In this document: piece by piece, positions 46,241-55,729 of the stretch
Layout: every line of letters begins with the position of its first letter
Numbering within the stretch: the first letter of the stretch is position 1
From: Hydrogenimonas sp. SS33
GTDB lineage: Bacteria > Campylobacterota > Campylobacteria > Campylobacterales > Hydrogenimonadaceae
Assembly: GCF_040436365.1 (NCBI RefSeq)
Contig: NZ_AP026369.1
Location: 741,001-805,000, forward strand
DNA: 64,000 nucleotides
Reading direction: 5' to 3'
Position numbers and translations under genes: made by a program
Notes under the pieces: model-generated
Database searches by the model: none
What the model saw: only the letters and a program-made list of their open reading frames with translations
What the model was told of the DNA's origin: nothing

Positions 46241-47938
46241 TCAGATCTCTTCCAGCTCTTTCAGTTTTTCCGGATTCATCGCCTTGGCGCGGTACATCAG
46301 TACCGGAATGAAGATGAGCGACACGATGACCGCCGCGACGGTACCGGAGATGAGGGCGACACCCAGCCCGCCGAAGATCGGGTCGCTGGCCAGCAGCGCG
46401 GAACCGAGGATGATGGCGATGGCCGTGAGCATGATCGGCTTGGCCCGCGTGGCCGCCGCCACGGCAATGGCGTGCTGCTTGTCGAACCCTTTCTCCAGCA
46501 TCAGCGCCTTGGCGAAGTCGACCAGCAGTAGGGAGTTACGGGAACTGATACCCATCAGGGCGATGAAGCCGATGAGCGACGTCGCCGTCAGGAAGAAGGT
46601 GTGCGTCGTCACCAGGTCCGCCACCCAGTGGCCGATGATGACCCCGATGATAGAGAGGAAGCTTCCCAACAGAACGATGCCGCTGATGGTGAAGTTCTTG
46701 TAGTAGATCACCAGCAGGATGTAGATGAGAATCAGCGCCGCGATGAAGGCTTCCCCGAGGTCTCGGAAGGTATCCAGGGTCACCTTCATCTCCCCGCCCC
46801 ACTTCAGGTCGTAGACGTCACCCGTCTTCTTGTCCGTCAGACGGAGGTTGAAGAGATAGTCGGTCGTTTCGATTTTGTACTCTTTGGCCAGCTCCTTCAT
46901 GATGGTGGAGCGTGCATCAAGCAGCGGATAGACCTGGGAGACCAGATCGGTCTCCGCCGTGACGTTGATCATGCGGCGCAGATCTTTTTGCATGATCGTC
47001 GGGGGAGCGGGTACCTCTTTGATGCTGACGATCTCGTTGACCGGCACCAGCATTCCCTTTTTGTTCATCAGCTTCAGCTGCGCCAGTTTGGTCTCCAATG
47101 CCGCTTTGCTCTTTTTGGCCAGGCGGCGGGTCGCCTCGTCGAGGCGGACGAAAAGGCCGATCTGATCGGGATAGTTCTTGTTGTTCTTATGGGCAACGAC
47201 CATCCCCTCGAAAGCGAGGTAGAGGATCTTGTTGACCTGCTCCACCGAAAGACCCGACCGGGCGATCTTGTCGGAGTCGGGAATCAGCTCGAACTTCGTG
47301 TAGGGGTCGTCCGCCATGATGTTGATATCCACGAGCCCCTTCGTCTTTTTGAAAATGGCGGCCACTTTCCGGCTCAGTTTGTAGATGCCGTCGTAGTGGC
47401 GGCCGTAGATCTCCGCGACGACCGACGCCAGGGTCGGCGGGCCTGCGGGCTGTTCGATCATTTCGATGGTCGTGCCGGGAACGACGGGTTCGCAGTTGGC
47501 CTGGATCGTCGGGCGGAGGCGGTGGACCATCATGAAGGAGGGTTCCTCCCTCTCATGCTTGTCGGTCAGGTTCACGACCACTTCCGCCTCGTTCTCTCCC
47601 TGTTTGAAAGCCGACCCCTTCACCAGACCGGCATAGTCGAGGGGGGCACCCTGCCCCAGGTAGGATTCGACGTTGAGGACCTCTTTCTCCTGCTGCAGTA
47701 TCTTGACGACACACTGGTTGACCGCTTTAGTCTGCTCGATGGAGCTGTCCGTGGGCGTATGGATATAGACGCTGAAAGTGTTGGCACTTTTGCCCGGCAG
47801 CATCTTTGCTTTGACGATCTTCGTCGGCAGCATCATGACCGACCCGATCAGCGCCAGGATCGTCAGCAGAATCACCAGCCACTGCTTGGAGTTGGAGCCG
47901 AGTATGCCGAAAACGAAATTTTCAAACTTCTTCATCAT
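46241..47938 (-). CDS. RND efflux permease, C-terminal half
   Basis: 565 aa. Corresponds to the second half of an RND permease: helix 7 (WLVILLTILALIGSVMML), a periplasmic porter domain (about 45-390), then five more helices with GISSRNSLLLVDFA. It overlaps the N-terminal half gene by 4 bases, so the two chains are made together, much like SecD and SecF. A full permease has about 1030-1050 residues in one chain. Confidence 0.88.
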   Translation of the reverse strand: MMKKFENFVFGILGSNSKQWLVILLTILALIGSVMMLPTKIVKAKMLPGKSANTFSVYIHTPTDSSIEQTKAVNQCVVKILQQEKEVLNVESYLGQGAPLDYAGLVKGSAFKQGENEAEVVVNLTDKHEREEPSFMMVHRLRPTIQANCEPVVPGTTIEMIEQPAGPPTLASVVAEIYGRHYDGIYKLSRKVAAIFKKTKGLVDINIMADDPYTKFELIPDSDKIARSGLSVEQVNKILYLAFEGMVVAHKNNKNYPDQIGLFVRLDEATRRLAKKSKAALETKLAQLKLMNKKGMLVPVNEIVSIKEVPAPPTIMQKDLRRMINVTAETDLVSQVYPLLDARSTIMKELAKEYKIETTDYLFNLRLTDKKTGDVYDLKWGGEMKVTLDTFRDLGEAFIAALILIYILLVIYYKNFTISGIVLLGSFLSIIGVIIGHWVADLVTTHTFFLTATSLIGFIALMGISSRNSLLLVDFAKALMLEKGFDKQHAIAVAAATRAKPIMLTAIAIILGSALLASDPIFGGLGVALISGTVAAVIVSLIFIPVLMYRAKAMNPEKLKELEEI

Positions 47939-49563
47939 TTCGCTCCTTCCTCATGGCCCTCTTTCTGCCAGTGGTGTCTGTGATGGTGCATATGGGGTTT
48001 CTTGAGCAGGCGCCTTCCCAGGTAGGGGGTGAAAATGTAGGCCACCACCAGGGAGGCGACCAGCGCCACGGGAACGTTGAGGGGAATCGGCTTCATGAAC
48101 TGCCCCATCATGCCCCCGACGAACGCCATGGGTACCATCGTCAGAATGATCGCCAGGGTGGCGATGTTGGTAGGCGATCCGATCTCGTCGGTCGCCTCGA
48201 CCATAATTTCATCCAAATCTTTGTCCACCGCATCGTGGGAGTGGAGGTGACGGTGGATATTTTCGATGACGATAATCGCCGCATCCACCAAAAGTCCCAG
48301 CGAAAGAAGGAAGGCGAAAAGAGTGATCCGGTTGATCGTCTGTCCCGTCACATAGGCGATGAAGAGGGTGATCGCCAGGATCGCCGGCACCGTGAAGGTG
48401 ACAATGAGCGACTCTTTCCATCCCAGGAAGAAGACGAGCATGACCGAAATGATGACGATGGTGATGAGAATGTGGTCCACCAGTTCGTTGACCGCGTCGT
48501 TGGCCCGTTTGCCGTAGTCGCGGGTAATGACGTAGCCGATACCCATCTTTTCCAGTTTTGGGCGGTAGGCTTCCATCTTCTCCTTCACCGCATCGGCGAT
48601 GACGACGGCATTGGCACCCGCCAGTTTGCCAAGCGTCAGTGTGACGGAATCCTGCATGGGATGGAAGGGCGCTTTCTTTTTGTCACGCCAGGTCATCTCC
48701 ACATCTTTGTAGTTCTGGATGTCCGTTCCGTCGGTTACTTTGGCGACGTTTTTGAGATAGATCGGCGATCCCATATACTGCGCCACGATCAGATTCTCCA
48801 CGTCCTGGACCGATTCGATGGCGTTTTTGACCCCGAAAATGACCATTTTGTTGCTTTTGGTCTTGTCTTTCACATCCGGCGCGTCGTAGGCGAGCCCTTT
48901 GAGCGCCTGGACAATCTGCCCCAGAGAGAGATGGTAACCCGAAAGTTTGTTCAGGTCGACTTCGATGTTGAACTGCTCTTTCTTACCCCCCTTGATCTGG
49001 GTCTTGGAGACATCCTTGATACGGTTGAGATCCTGCTGAAGCTCCCGGACCACTTTGAAAAGCTCGATATCGTTGATCTTGTTGGGATCTTTCTTGTAGA
49101 AAGTCAGCGTCATGATGGGAATGTCGATATCGACATCAAAGGGCTTGATGAGGGGGTGCATCACCCCTTTGGGCGCTTCGTCCATATGCTGGTAGACTTT
49201 GTCGTAGAGGTTCTGGTTGGCCGCCTGCCGGTCTTCGCCGATGTAATACATGACATTGATGACTCCGACATTGTCCATGGCGACACCGTAGATATGCTTG
49301 ATCCCCTTGATTTCGCGCAGCTTTCTCTCAAGCGGGTTGACGATGATATTTTCAATCTCTTTGGGGGTAGCACCCGGCATCGGAACGATCACCGTGCCGC
49401 CCGCTACGGAGATCTGGGGATCCTCTTCCCGCGGCATCACTTCAAGAGAGATATAGCCGATGACAAGGAGAAATATTCCCAGTATCGGTGTCAGCGGATT
49501 GTGCAGAAACCCTTTTGCGAGTTTTCCCGCAATATCCTTGATCTGATAATTCATTTTGTGCAT
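47935..49563 (-). CDS. RND efflux permease, N-terminal half
   Basis: 542 aa. Helix 1 (ILGIFLLVIGYISL), porter domain (about 45-345), helices 2-6. Helix 4 reads LLVDAAIIVIENIHRH with one Asp where AcrB-type pumps have two, as in metal-exporting RND proteins. The chain ends with a His-rich tail (HMHHHRHHWQKEGHEEG). ATG follows GGTGGCTCT. The split falls between helices 6 and 7. Substrate unknown; the His-rich end hints at metal. Confidence 0.88.
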   Translation of the reverse strand: MHKMNYQIKDIAGKLAKGFLHNPLTPILGIFLLVIGYISLEVMPREEDPQISVAGGTVIVPMPGATPKEIENIIVNPLERKLREIKGIKHIYGVAMDNVGVINVMYYIGEDRQAANQNLYDKVYQHMDEAPKGVMHPLIKPFDVDIDIPIMTLTFYKKDPNKINDIELFKVVRELQQDLNRIKDVSKTQIKGGKKEQFNIEVDLNKLSGYHLSLGQIVQALKGLAYDAPDVKDKTKSNKMVIFGVKNAIESVQDVENLIVAQYMGSPIYLKNVAKVTDGTDIQNYKDVEMTWRDKKKAPFHPMQDSVTLTLGKLAGANAVVIADAVKEKMEAYRPKLEKMGIGYVITRDYGKRANDAVNELVDHILITIVIISVMLVFFLGWKESLIVTFTVPAILAITLFIAYVTGQTINRITLFAFLLSLGLLVDAAIIVIENIHRHLHSHDAVDKDLDEIMVEATDEIGSPTNIATLAIILTMVPMAFVGGMMGQFMKPIPLNVPVALVASLVVAYIFTPYLGRRLLKKPHMHHHRHHWQKEGHEEGAK

Positions 49564-49572
49564 AGAGCCACC

Positions 49573-50373
49573 TTATTGTTTCACTTTGACTGTGACCTGT
49601 GCATACATACCGGGATAGACCGTCACACCTTTGTAATCGAAAGAGACTTTCATCTTGAACTGGTGGGTCATGGGGTTGGAACTGGGAATGATGGCGAAGA
49701 CTTTGCCCTCACGCTGCAGTCCGATAGAGGGGATTTCCACTTTCACCTTCTCTCCCACTTTGACATTCACCAGGTCGCTTTCGGAAATCTCCGTCAGAAT
49801 CTTGAGTTTGCTCAGGTCGGTCAGGATGACGGCGGGAATACCGGGGATCGCCATTTCACCCGCATTGACCTTCTTGGCGACGACGACGGCATCGTTGGGT
49901 GCGCGGACATCGAGATACTTGTACTGGTTGAGCACTTCTCTCAGTTTCGCTTTCGCCTGGGCCACCTGCTTCTTGGAAATCTCGATCATCGCTTTGGTGT
50001 TTTCAGCGGCCAGCTGCAGATTTTCCAGTTCATACTTGCTGACCATCCCCTTCTTGTAGAGGCGTTCGTGCCGCGCCAGGTTGGTCAGGATATTGTTGTA
50101 CTGGTTCTGGTTCATCTGAAGCGCCAGCTCCGCCTGGGAGATGGCCAGCTCCACCTGGGATTTTGCACTGTCGATCTCTTTGGAGTCGATGGTATAGAGC
50201 AGCTGCCCCTTCTTGACCCGCTGCCCCTCGACGACATAGACCCTCTTGACAAAGCCCATATAGCGGCTCGTCATCATCTTCTGGTTGTCAGACACGACGC
50301 TCCCCGTCAGCACCAGGTCCGCCGCGCTGAGTCCCGCTGCCAGCAATGCAATCAGCAATACGATCTTTTTCAT
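49573..50373 (-). CDS. Efflux periplasmic adaptor (membrane fusion protein)
   Basis: 266 aa, short for the family. Signal peptide (KKIVLLIALLAAGLSAA), lipoyl-like half-motifs (FVKRVYVVEGQRVKKGQLL and DAVVVAKKVNAGEMAIPGIPA), a coiled hairpin (about 60-140) and a beta-barrel domain. Links the RND pump to the outer membrane channel. Overlaps the channel gene by 4 bases and precedes the pump by 9. Confidence 0.9.
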   Translation of the reverse strand: MKKIVLLIALLAAGLSAADLVLTGSVVSDNQKMMTSRYMGFVKRVYVVEGQRVKKGQLLYTIDSKEIDSAKSQVELAISQAELALQMNQNQYNNILTNLARHERLYKKGMVSKYELENLQLAAENTKAMIEISKKQVAQAKAKLREVLNQYKYLDVRAPNDAVVVAKKVNAGEMAIPGIPAVILTDLSKLKILTEISESDLVNVKVGEKVKVEIPSIGLQREGKVFAIIPSSNPMTHQFKMKVSFDYKGVTVYPGMYAQVTVKVKQ

Positions 50374-51779
50374 AGGATTCCTTTGTTGATGATATTTTCG
50401 AGTTCGAAGACTTTGTTGTTGCGCTCAAAACGTGTTTTGACGAGATTGAGAACCGCCTGGATGTGTTCACTGTTTTTGATGAGGACGTCGTTGATCGCCA
50501 TCAACCCCTCTTTGTAGCGGCTGTAGTAGTTGTCGTAGACTTTCTTGGTGTATTTCACCTTTTCACGAAGGGACTGGATATCGTAATCTTTGCTCTTGAT
50601 GGAGGTGATGATCTTGTCGATCTTGAGGCCGATCCCCTTTTTCGCCAGCTCCACCTGCTCCTGCATCTTCATGTTCTGGATTTTCGCTTTTTCATACTTC
50701 GCCTTGTCCACAAACCCGTTGAAAAGGTTCCATTTGAGCTGGACCCCGACGGTGTAGGCGTCCTTGTCGGTGAAATCGTTCAGAAAAGTGTTGTCGGCAC
50801 TGCCGTATTCGGCGAAAGCACCCACCGTGGGAAGGAATTTCGACTTTTCGACACCGATGGCCAGGTCGGTCACCTCCAGGCCGGTATGGGCTTTCTGGAT
50901 GTCGATGTTTCGCGCAAGCATCTCATCACGCTTCATATGGGGCATCGGGACGTCATTGTCCAGCACGACGATCGAATCGACTTTGTCATCGACCAGGAAA
51001 GAGAGGTACTGGTAGGCCAGGTCCCGATTGAGCTTCGCCTGGTTGATCATCCGAAGCACGTCGGCTTTCTTCGTCTGCACCTGCAGCAGGTCGATGTCGA
51101 GGGCATACCCCTCTTTGACCATGTTTTTGACGGTATCTTCCAGCTCTTCCACGTTTTTGAGAATGACATTGAGGTTCTTGATGAAATTCTCCACCAGGGA
51201 GATGTTGTAGTAGGTTTTCCGGGTTTCGAAGAGCTTTTCGTTGAGGATCTTCTGACGGTCGAGCTTGCTGATCGTCGTCATCTTGTCGGTGATCTCCCCG
51301 TATTTCATCAGCCTTCCGCCCACATAGAGGGGAATTTTGTACTGGATCTTCTCCTGGAAATGGTTCCTGGCATCGGGGTAGTTCAGTTTGTCCGGCTGAA
51401 TGGCGAGTATTACATTCATATTTTGCAGATCTTGTTGAGTCAATGCATTGTTATTGGCGAGCATCAATGCTTGCCTCATGGGGGCAAGGAACTGGTCGAA
51501 CCCGAAGTCGGCGAAACTCGCTTCGCGGCTCTGGAGTTTGAAACCGAAAACGTTGCCCGCGTCGTTCGAGCGCAGAGCGTTGACGACCAGGTCCAGGCTG
51601 CCGAAGTTGTATCCGACCGCCGCCTTGTGCTCCTGCTCTTTCATCAGGACATTCTTTTCGGCGACTTTCACCTCGAGGTTGTTCTCTTTGACCATTTCGA
51701 GGGCCCGTTGCAGCGAAAGGTTCTGCTGCACGGCAAACAGCGGCAATGTGAGGGCCATTGCCAAAAGCGTCTTCTTCAT
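50370..51779 (-). CDS. TolC-like outer membrane efflux protein
   Basis: 469 aa. Signal peptide, two long coiled repeats typical of TolC (FETRKTYYNISLVENFIKNL and LREKVKYTKKVYDNYYSRYK). First gene of the operon TolC-like, adaptor, RND-N, RND-C, DUF2905, with efp and the DJ-1 gene behind. A good -10 box lies at 51832-51837. Confidence 0.92.
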   Translation of the reverse strand: MKKTLLAMALTLPLFAVQQNLSLQRALEMVKENNLEVKVAEKNVLMKEQEHKAAVGYNFGSLDLVVNALRSNDAGNVFGFKLQSREASFADFGFDQFLAPMRQALMLANNNALTQQDLQNMNVILAIQPDKLNYPDARNHFQEKIQYKIPLYVGGRLMKYGEITDKMTTISKLDRQKILNEKLFETRKTYYNISLVENFIKNLNVILKNVEELEDTVKNMVKEGYALDIDLLQVQTKKADVLRMINQAKLNRDLAYQYLSFLVDDKVDSIVVLDNDVPMPHMKRDEMLARNIDIQKAHTGLEVTDLAIGVEKSKFLPTVGAFAEYGSADNTFLNDFTDKDAYTVGVQLKWNLFNGFVDKAKYEKAKIQNMKMQEQVELAKKGIGLKIDKIITSIKSKDYDIQSLREKVKYTKKVYDNYYSRYKEGLMAINDVLIKNSEHIQAVLNLVKTRFERNNKVFELENIINKGIL

Positions 51780-51831
51780 ACAGGCTCCTTTGACGAAGAA
51801 AGTCTACAATTTTACAACAATTTGTCGCTTA

Positions 51832-51837
51832 ATTATA
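51832..51837 (-). promoter_or_regulatory. -10 box of the efflux operon
   Basis: TATAAT on the minus strand about 53 bases before the ATG, in very A/T-rich sequence with no clear -35. AAAGGAG precedes the start codon. Confidence 0.5.
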
Positions 51838-51882
51838 GTGTGATAAATTTAAAATTATATTATTTATAATTTGAGATTATAA

Positions 51883-51899
51883 TCGGGGCAGAGCCCCGA
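51883..51899 (-). terminator. Hairpin downstream of serA
   Basis: TCGGGGC-AGA-GCCCCGA, 7-base stem and 3-base loop, followed on the minus strand by TTATAATCTC. It has the same GC-NNN-GC tip as the repeat-element hairpins but no clear heptamer array. Confidence 0.5.
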
Positions 51900-51910
51900 C
51901 TGCAGGAGTT

Positions 51911-53500
51911 TTAGAGAATGACGTATTTCACATAGACGGAAGCTTCGAGATCGTCGAGTTCCTTGAGGACCTCTTCGCTCACGTCGTTGTCAACGATAAT
52001 CACCGCCAGCGCCATGCCCGAGCTTTTGTCCCGCCCGAGGCGGAAATCGGAAATGTTGACGTGGTGTTTCGCCAGAATGTGTCCCACATCGCCTATGACG
52101 CCCGGCACATCCGTATTTTTGAAGAGGATCATGCGCCCTTTGGGCTCCACATCGAGGGCGAACCCGTTGATTTCGACGATGCGCTGGACATTGTCGTTGA
52201 AGATGGTACCGGAGATTTCGATGACGCCGTTTTCGGATGTGAGTTTCAGGGCGACCCGGTTTTTGAAAGCACCTCTGGCCGGCGTTTTCTCTTTGCGGAT
52301 TTCGATACCCCGCTCTTTGGCGACGAAGTCGGCATTGACGTAGTTGATGGTCTCTCCCAGAGATTCCTTCAGCGCGCCCACTGCCGCGAAAGTGGCGAGT
52401 GAATCGACGAATTCGCCGATCTCCCCTTCCCCGGTGACTTTGAGCGATTTGATCGGCCCGCGGTTCGCCTGGGCCGCCAGAAATCCGATCTTCTGGATCA
52501 GTTCGAGGTAGGCTTTGGCATATTCGGGAATCTCGTTCTCCCGAATCGGCAGGTTGAGGGCGTTGGGATAGCTGATGCCCCGCGCCGCATCCAGCGCCTG
52601 CTGGGCCGCCTGAGTGGCGATTTTGTACTGGGATTCATGGGTGTTGGCGCCCAGGTGGGGGGTGACGGTGATATTGTCAAGATCGAGCAGCGGATTGTCG
52701 GTGGCGGGTTCCTTGACGAAAACGTCGATACCGGCAAAACGGACTTTGCCGCTTTTGAGTCCTTCGTAGAGGGCCTCTTCGTCATACAGACCGCCCCGCG
52801 CGCAGTTGATGAGCACAACCCCGTCCTTCATCTTCGCGATCTCCTCTTTGCCGATCATACCGATCGTCTCCTGCGTCTTGGGCGTATGGATCGTAATGAC
52901 GTCGCAGGCGAGAATGTCGTCGAAGTTTGTCGTATACTCGACACCCAGATCCGTCGCTTTGGCGGGGTCGATGTAGGGGTCGTAGGTAATGACGTCCATC
53001 TCGAAAGCCTTGGCGCGCATGCCGACACGGCTACCGATGTTACCGAAACCGATAATCCCCAGTTTTTTGTCCTTCAGTTCATACCCGTACCACTTCTCCC
53101 GCTTCCAGATGCGGTCGAGCTTCAGGTCGTTGTGGGCATAGGGAAAGGCACGCATGCAGGCGAGCATGTGGGCCATCGTCAGCTCCACCGCGGCGATGGT
53201 GTTGGCGGTGGGGACATTCATGACGATGATACCGCGCTTGCTGCACCCCTCGATATCCACATTGTCCACCCCGACGCCTGCCCGGACCAGGGCTTTCAGA
53301 TTGGTCGCCGCCTCAAGAAATGCCTGGTTGACCTCCGTCGAACTGCGGGTAATGACGACATCGGCTTTGCCGACCACTTTCAGCAGTTCGTCTTTGGGAA
53401 GGTCCGCCACGTTGATATACTCGATATCCGGCTGGGATGCGAGCATCTGCAGGCCGCTTTCGTGAATGTGGTCGCATACCATTATGACGTGCTTTTTCAT
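51911..53500 (-). CDS. serA: D-3-phosphoglycerate dehydrogenase
   Basis: 529 aa long form. Substrate and NAD domains (GFGNIGSRVGMRAKAF, INCARGGLYDEEAL, PHLGANTHESQ), an intervening ASB domain (about 315-450) and a C-terminal ACT domain (about 455-529) for serine feedback. First step of serine synthesis. It follows the small anchored protein by 12 bases and ends the conserved block. Confidence 0.96.
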   Translation of the reverse strand: MKKHVIMVCDHIHESGLQMLASQPDIEYINVADLPKDELLKVVGKADVVITRSSTEVNQAFLEAATNLKALVRAGVGVDNVDIEGCSKRGIIVMNVPTANTIAAVELTMAHMLACMRAFPYAHNDLKLDRIWKREKWYGYELKDKKLGIIGFGNIGSRVGMRAKAFEMDVITYDPYIDPAKATDLGVEYTTNFDDILACDVITIHTPKTQETIGMIGKEEIAKMKDGVVLINCARGGLYDEEALYEGLKSGKVRFAGIDVFVKEPATDNPLLDLDNITVTPHLGANTHESQYKIATQAAQQALDAARGISYPNALNLPIRENEIPEYAKAYLELIQKIGFLAAQANRGPIKSLKVTGEGEIGEFVDSLATFAAVGALKESLGETINYVNADFVAKERGIEIRKEKTPARGAFKNRVALKLTSENGVIEISGTIFNDNVQRIVEINGFALDVEPKGRMILFKNTDVPGVIGDVGHILAKHHVNISDFRLGRDKSSGMALAVIIVDNDVSEEVLKELDDLEASVYVKYVIL

Positions 53501-53512
53501 CCTAATCCTTTG

Positions 53513-54007
53513 TCATGATTTGTTGGCGTTGCTTTCAATTTTTATTTTGACATCGTACTCTTTGACGAGATGCACCACCCTATCCAGTCGGGGCCGGTCC
53601 AGGCCGTTGACGACCAGTACGGCTTCGTCCCCCCTGCGAACGATGGAGTAGTCGATGCCGTTACGCTCCAAAACCTGGCGCAGGCAGAACATCCGGTATC
53701 CGTCGAGATCTTTGAGAAGCAGACGGTAGGATGTTTTGGGCCGGGGAGTGGTTCGCAAAGGAAGATCGATCTCCATTTCACTGACGGCATAGGTGAAGGA
53801 GGGCCGTTTTTTTACGGCCAGATCCTCCAGCCACCGTTTTTGTGGAGATTCCTTTTCGCTGTGTTGCCGCAGACCCCGCTCCGAAACCGTCTCGTTCAGA
53901 TAGGCCGGGTTCGGGTTTTCGTTGGCGTATCGGTACAGGAGTACCAGCAGTATCAATACGGCGGTCGTCGATACGATCCCGAAAAGGAGTATCAACAACC
54001 GGTTCAT
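53513..54007 (-). CDS. Small membrane-anchored protein of unknown function
   Basis: 164 aa. One N-terminal membrane helix (LLILLFGIVSTTAVLILLVLLY) and a soluble domain (about 60-160) with a repeated alpha-beta pattern (YRMFCLRQVLERNGIDYSIV; LVVNGLDRPRLDRVVHLVKE). It occupies the place of an uncharacterised gene between serA and rpsA in Campylobacter. No function known. Confidence 0.75.
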   Translation of the reverse strand: MNRLLILLFGIVSTTAVLILLVLLYRYANENPNPAYLNETVSERGLRQHSEKESPQKRWLEDLAVKKRPSFTYAVSEMEIDLPLRTTPRPKTSYRLLLKDLDGYRMFCLRQVLERNGIDYSIVRRGDEAVLVVNGLDRPRLDRVVHLVKEYDVKIKIESNANKS

Positions 54008-54029
54008 ATCAACCCGATCTTCCTGGGAA

Positions 54030-55697
54030 TCAGAGTTGATCTTTGATGATGTCTCCGATCGTCAGACGATCTTCACTCTCGTTGAATTGGTTGAGTGCAT
54101 CCCGTTCTTTCTGGCGCTCGAGGCGTCGGACGGAGAGGCGGATCTTGTTGGAGGCTGGATCGAGCATGACAATGACACCCTCGATGTCGTCACCCTTCTG
54201 CAGCTCCTCCATGTTCAAAGGCGCGACATCCTCTTTTCTGATGAGCGCATCGACGCCGTCTTCCAGTTCGACAAAGACGCCGAAATCTTTGACGTCTCTC
54301 ACTTTGCCCTGGACGATGTCGCCCACCTTGTGCTCTTTGGCGAAGCGGTCGATGGGGCTCTCTTCCAGTGCCTTTCTGCTGAGGCTGATGCGCTCCTGCT
54401 CCGGATCGATCTTGATGATCTTGACCTCGACTTCGTCACCCTTCTTGAAGAGATCCTTCGCTTTCGCCCCTTTTTCCCAGGAGATATCCTGGTTGTGGAG
54501 CAATCCTTCGACTTTGCCGATGCGCACGAAGGCGCCGAAATCGGTGGTGGAGGTGACGGTTCCCTTGACCACATCCCCCTCTTTGTACTCCCTGACGAAC
54601 TCTTCGAAGGGTTTGGGCTGGAGATTTTTGTAGGAGACGCGCAGACGGCGGGTTTCGGGATTGATCTCGATCACTTCGACATCGATTTCGTCACCCACAT
54701 TGAGGTACTCTTTCGGGTTGCTGATATTCTTGTCCCAGGAGACTTCGGAGACATGCAGGAACCCTTCGATATCGTTCCCCAGATCGACGAAGGCGCCGTA
54801 GGGTTCGATATTGCTGACGGTGACCTTGATGGCGTCGCCCTCTTCCAGCTGCTCGATGATCTCTTCCCACGGATCAGGCATGGTCTGTTTGATCGAGAGG
54901 GAGAGATGTCGTTTCTTCGGATCGTAGGCGATCGCCTTGACCTCCACCTGGTCACCCTCTTCGTAAAGGTTGGCGGGGTTGACGGGCCCTTTGTAGCTGA
55001 TTTCACTGTAGTGGACCAGCCCTTCGACACCGCCGACGTCGACGAACATGCCGTAGCTGGTGATCTTTTTGATGGTACCGGTGACGACCTTGTCCTCCTC
55101 CATCAGCTTCTCGACGATCTCTTTGCGCTGTTTGCGCTGCTGGTCGAGGTACTTTCGTCGGGAGACGACGATGGAGTCGCGGTCTTTGTCCATCTTCAGA
55201 ACGACCGCCTTGATCTCTTTGCCGATCGGGTTTTTTCCCTGGGCGAAAGCCGCCTGGCTCATAGGCATGAAAAACTCCACATTGTCGTCGGTAATGACGA
55301 AATAGCCGCCGCGGTTTTTGCGGTAGACTTTCCCTTCGACGACCATGTTTTCCGCTTCGTTTTCATGCTCTTCGATGAATTTGCGCACATTCGCCTTGCG
55401 GATCGCCTTCTGATAGGAGGCCTGCGGACGCTCGTTCCTGTAGCCGGTGATGACGACGGGAATGGTGTCGCCCACGTTGAATCTGAGGTTCCCCTCTTCA
55501 TCTTTCAGCTCGTCGAGATTGACGGCTGCTTCCTGTTTGCGGCCCACATCGACCAGCGCCTGATTGTCGCTTTCGCGAATCTCTACGATCACACCGTCCG
55601 TTATACTTCCGCCCTGCTCCTTTTTCTCAAACGCGTCGAGCATCGACGCGAAGTCTTCCTCCATGTTTTCGAACTCTTCCATTGAGGCCTTGTCCAT
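54030..55697 (-). CDS. rpsA: 30S ribosomal protein S1
   Basis: 555 aa, six S1 RNA-binding domains. The repeated element VKGTVTSTTDFGAFVRIGKVEGLLHNQDIS and relatives (GIVKSITDYGxF-type) recur at about 90-residue spacing. It binds mRNA to the 30S subunit. 32 bases separate it from ispH upstream. Normal length for Gram-negative bacteria. Confidence 0.97.
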   Translation of the reverse strand: MDKASMEEFENMEEDFASMLDAFEKKEQGGSITDGVIVEIRESDNQALVDVGRKQEAAVNLDELKDEEGNLRFNVGDTIPVVITGYRNERPQASYQKAIRKANVRKFIEEHENEAENMVVEGKVYRKNRGGYFVITDDNVEFFMPMSQAAFAQGKNPIGKEIKAVVLKMDKDRDSIVVSRRKYLDQQRKQRKEIVEKLMEEDKVVTGTIKKITSYGMFVDVGGVEGLVHYSEISYKGPVNPANLYEEGDQVEVKAIAYDPKKRHLSLSIKQTMPDPWEEIIEQLEEGDAIKVTVSNIEPYGAFVDLGNDIEGFLHVSEVSWDKNISNPKEYLNVGDEIDVEVIEINPETRRLRVSYKNLQPKPFEEFVREYKEGDVVKGTVTSTTDFGAFVRIGKVEGLLHNQDISWEKGAKAKDLFKKGDEVEVKIIKIDPEQERISLSRKALEESPIDRFAKEHKVGDIVQGKVRDVKDFGVFVELEDGVDALIRKEDVAPLNMEELQKGDDIEGVIVMLDPASNKIRLSVRRLERQKERDALNQFNESEDRLTIGDIIKDQL

Positions 55698-55729
55698 ACC
55701 TGATTCCTTTTCCGATTTAAAGTCCGTTA

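Noticed and set aside
46241..49563. Frameshifted RND pseudogene
   Set aside because: Both halves have starts, binding site or coupling overlap, intact domains and a break at a natural domain border.
47953..50517. An 854-codon plus-strand frame opposite the RND permease and adaptor
   Set aside because: Low-complexity His/Asp-rich translation typical of antisense frames; the opposing genes are well supported.
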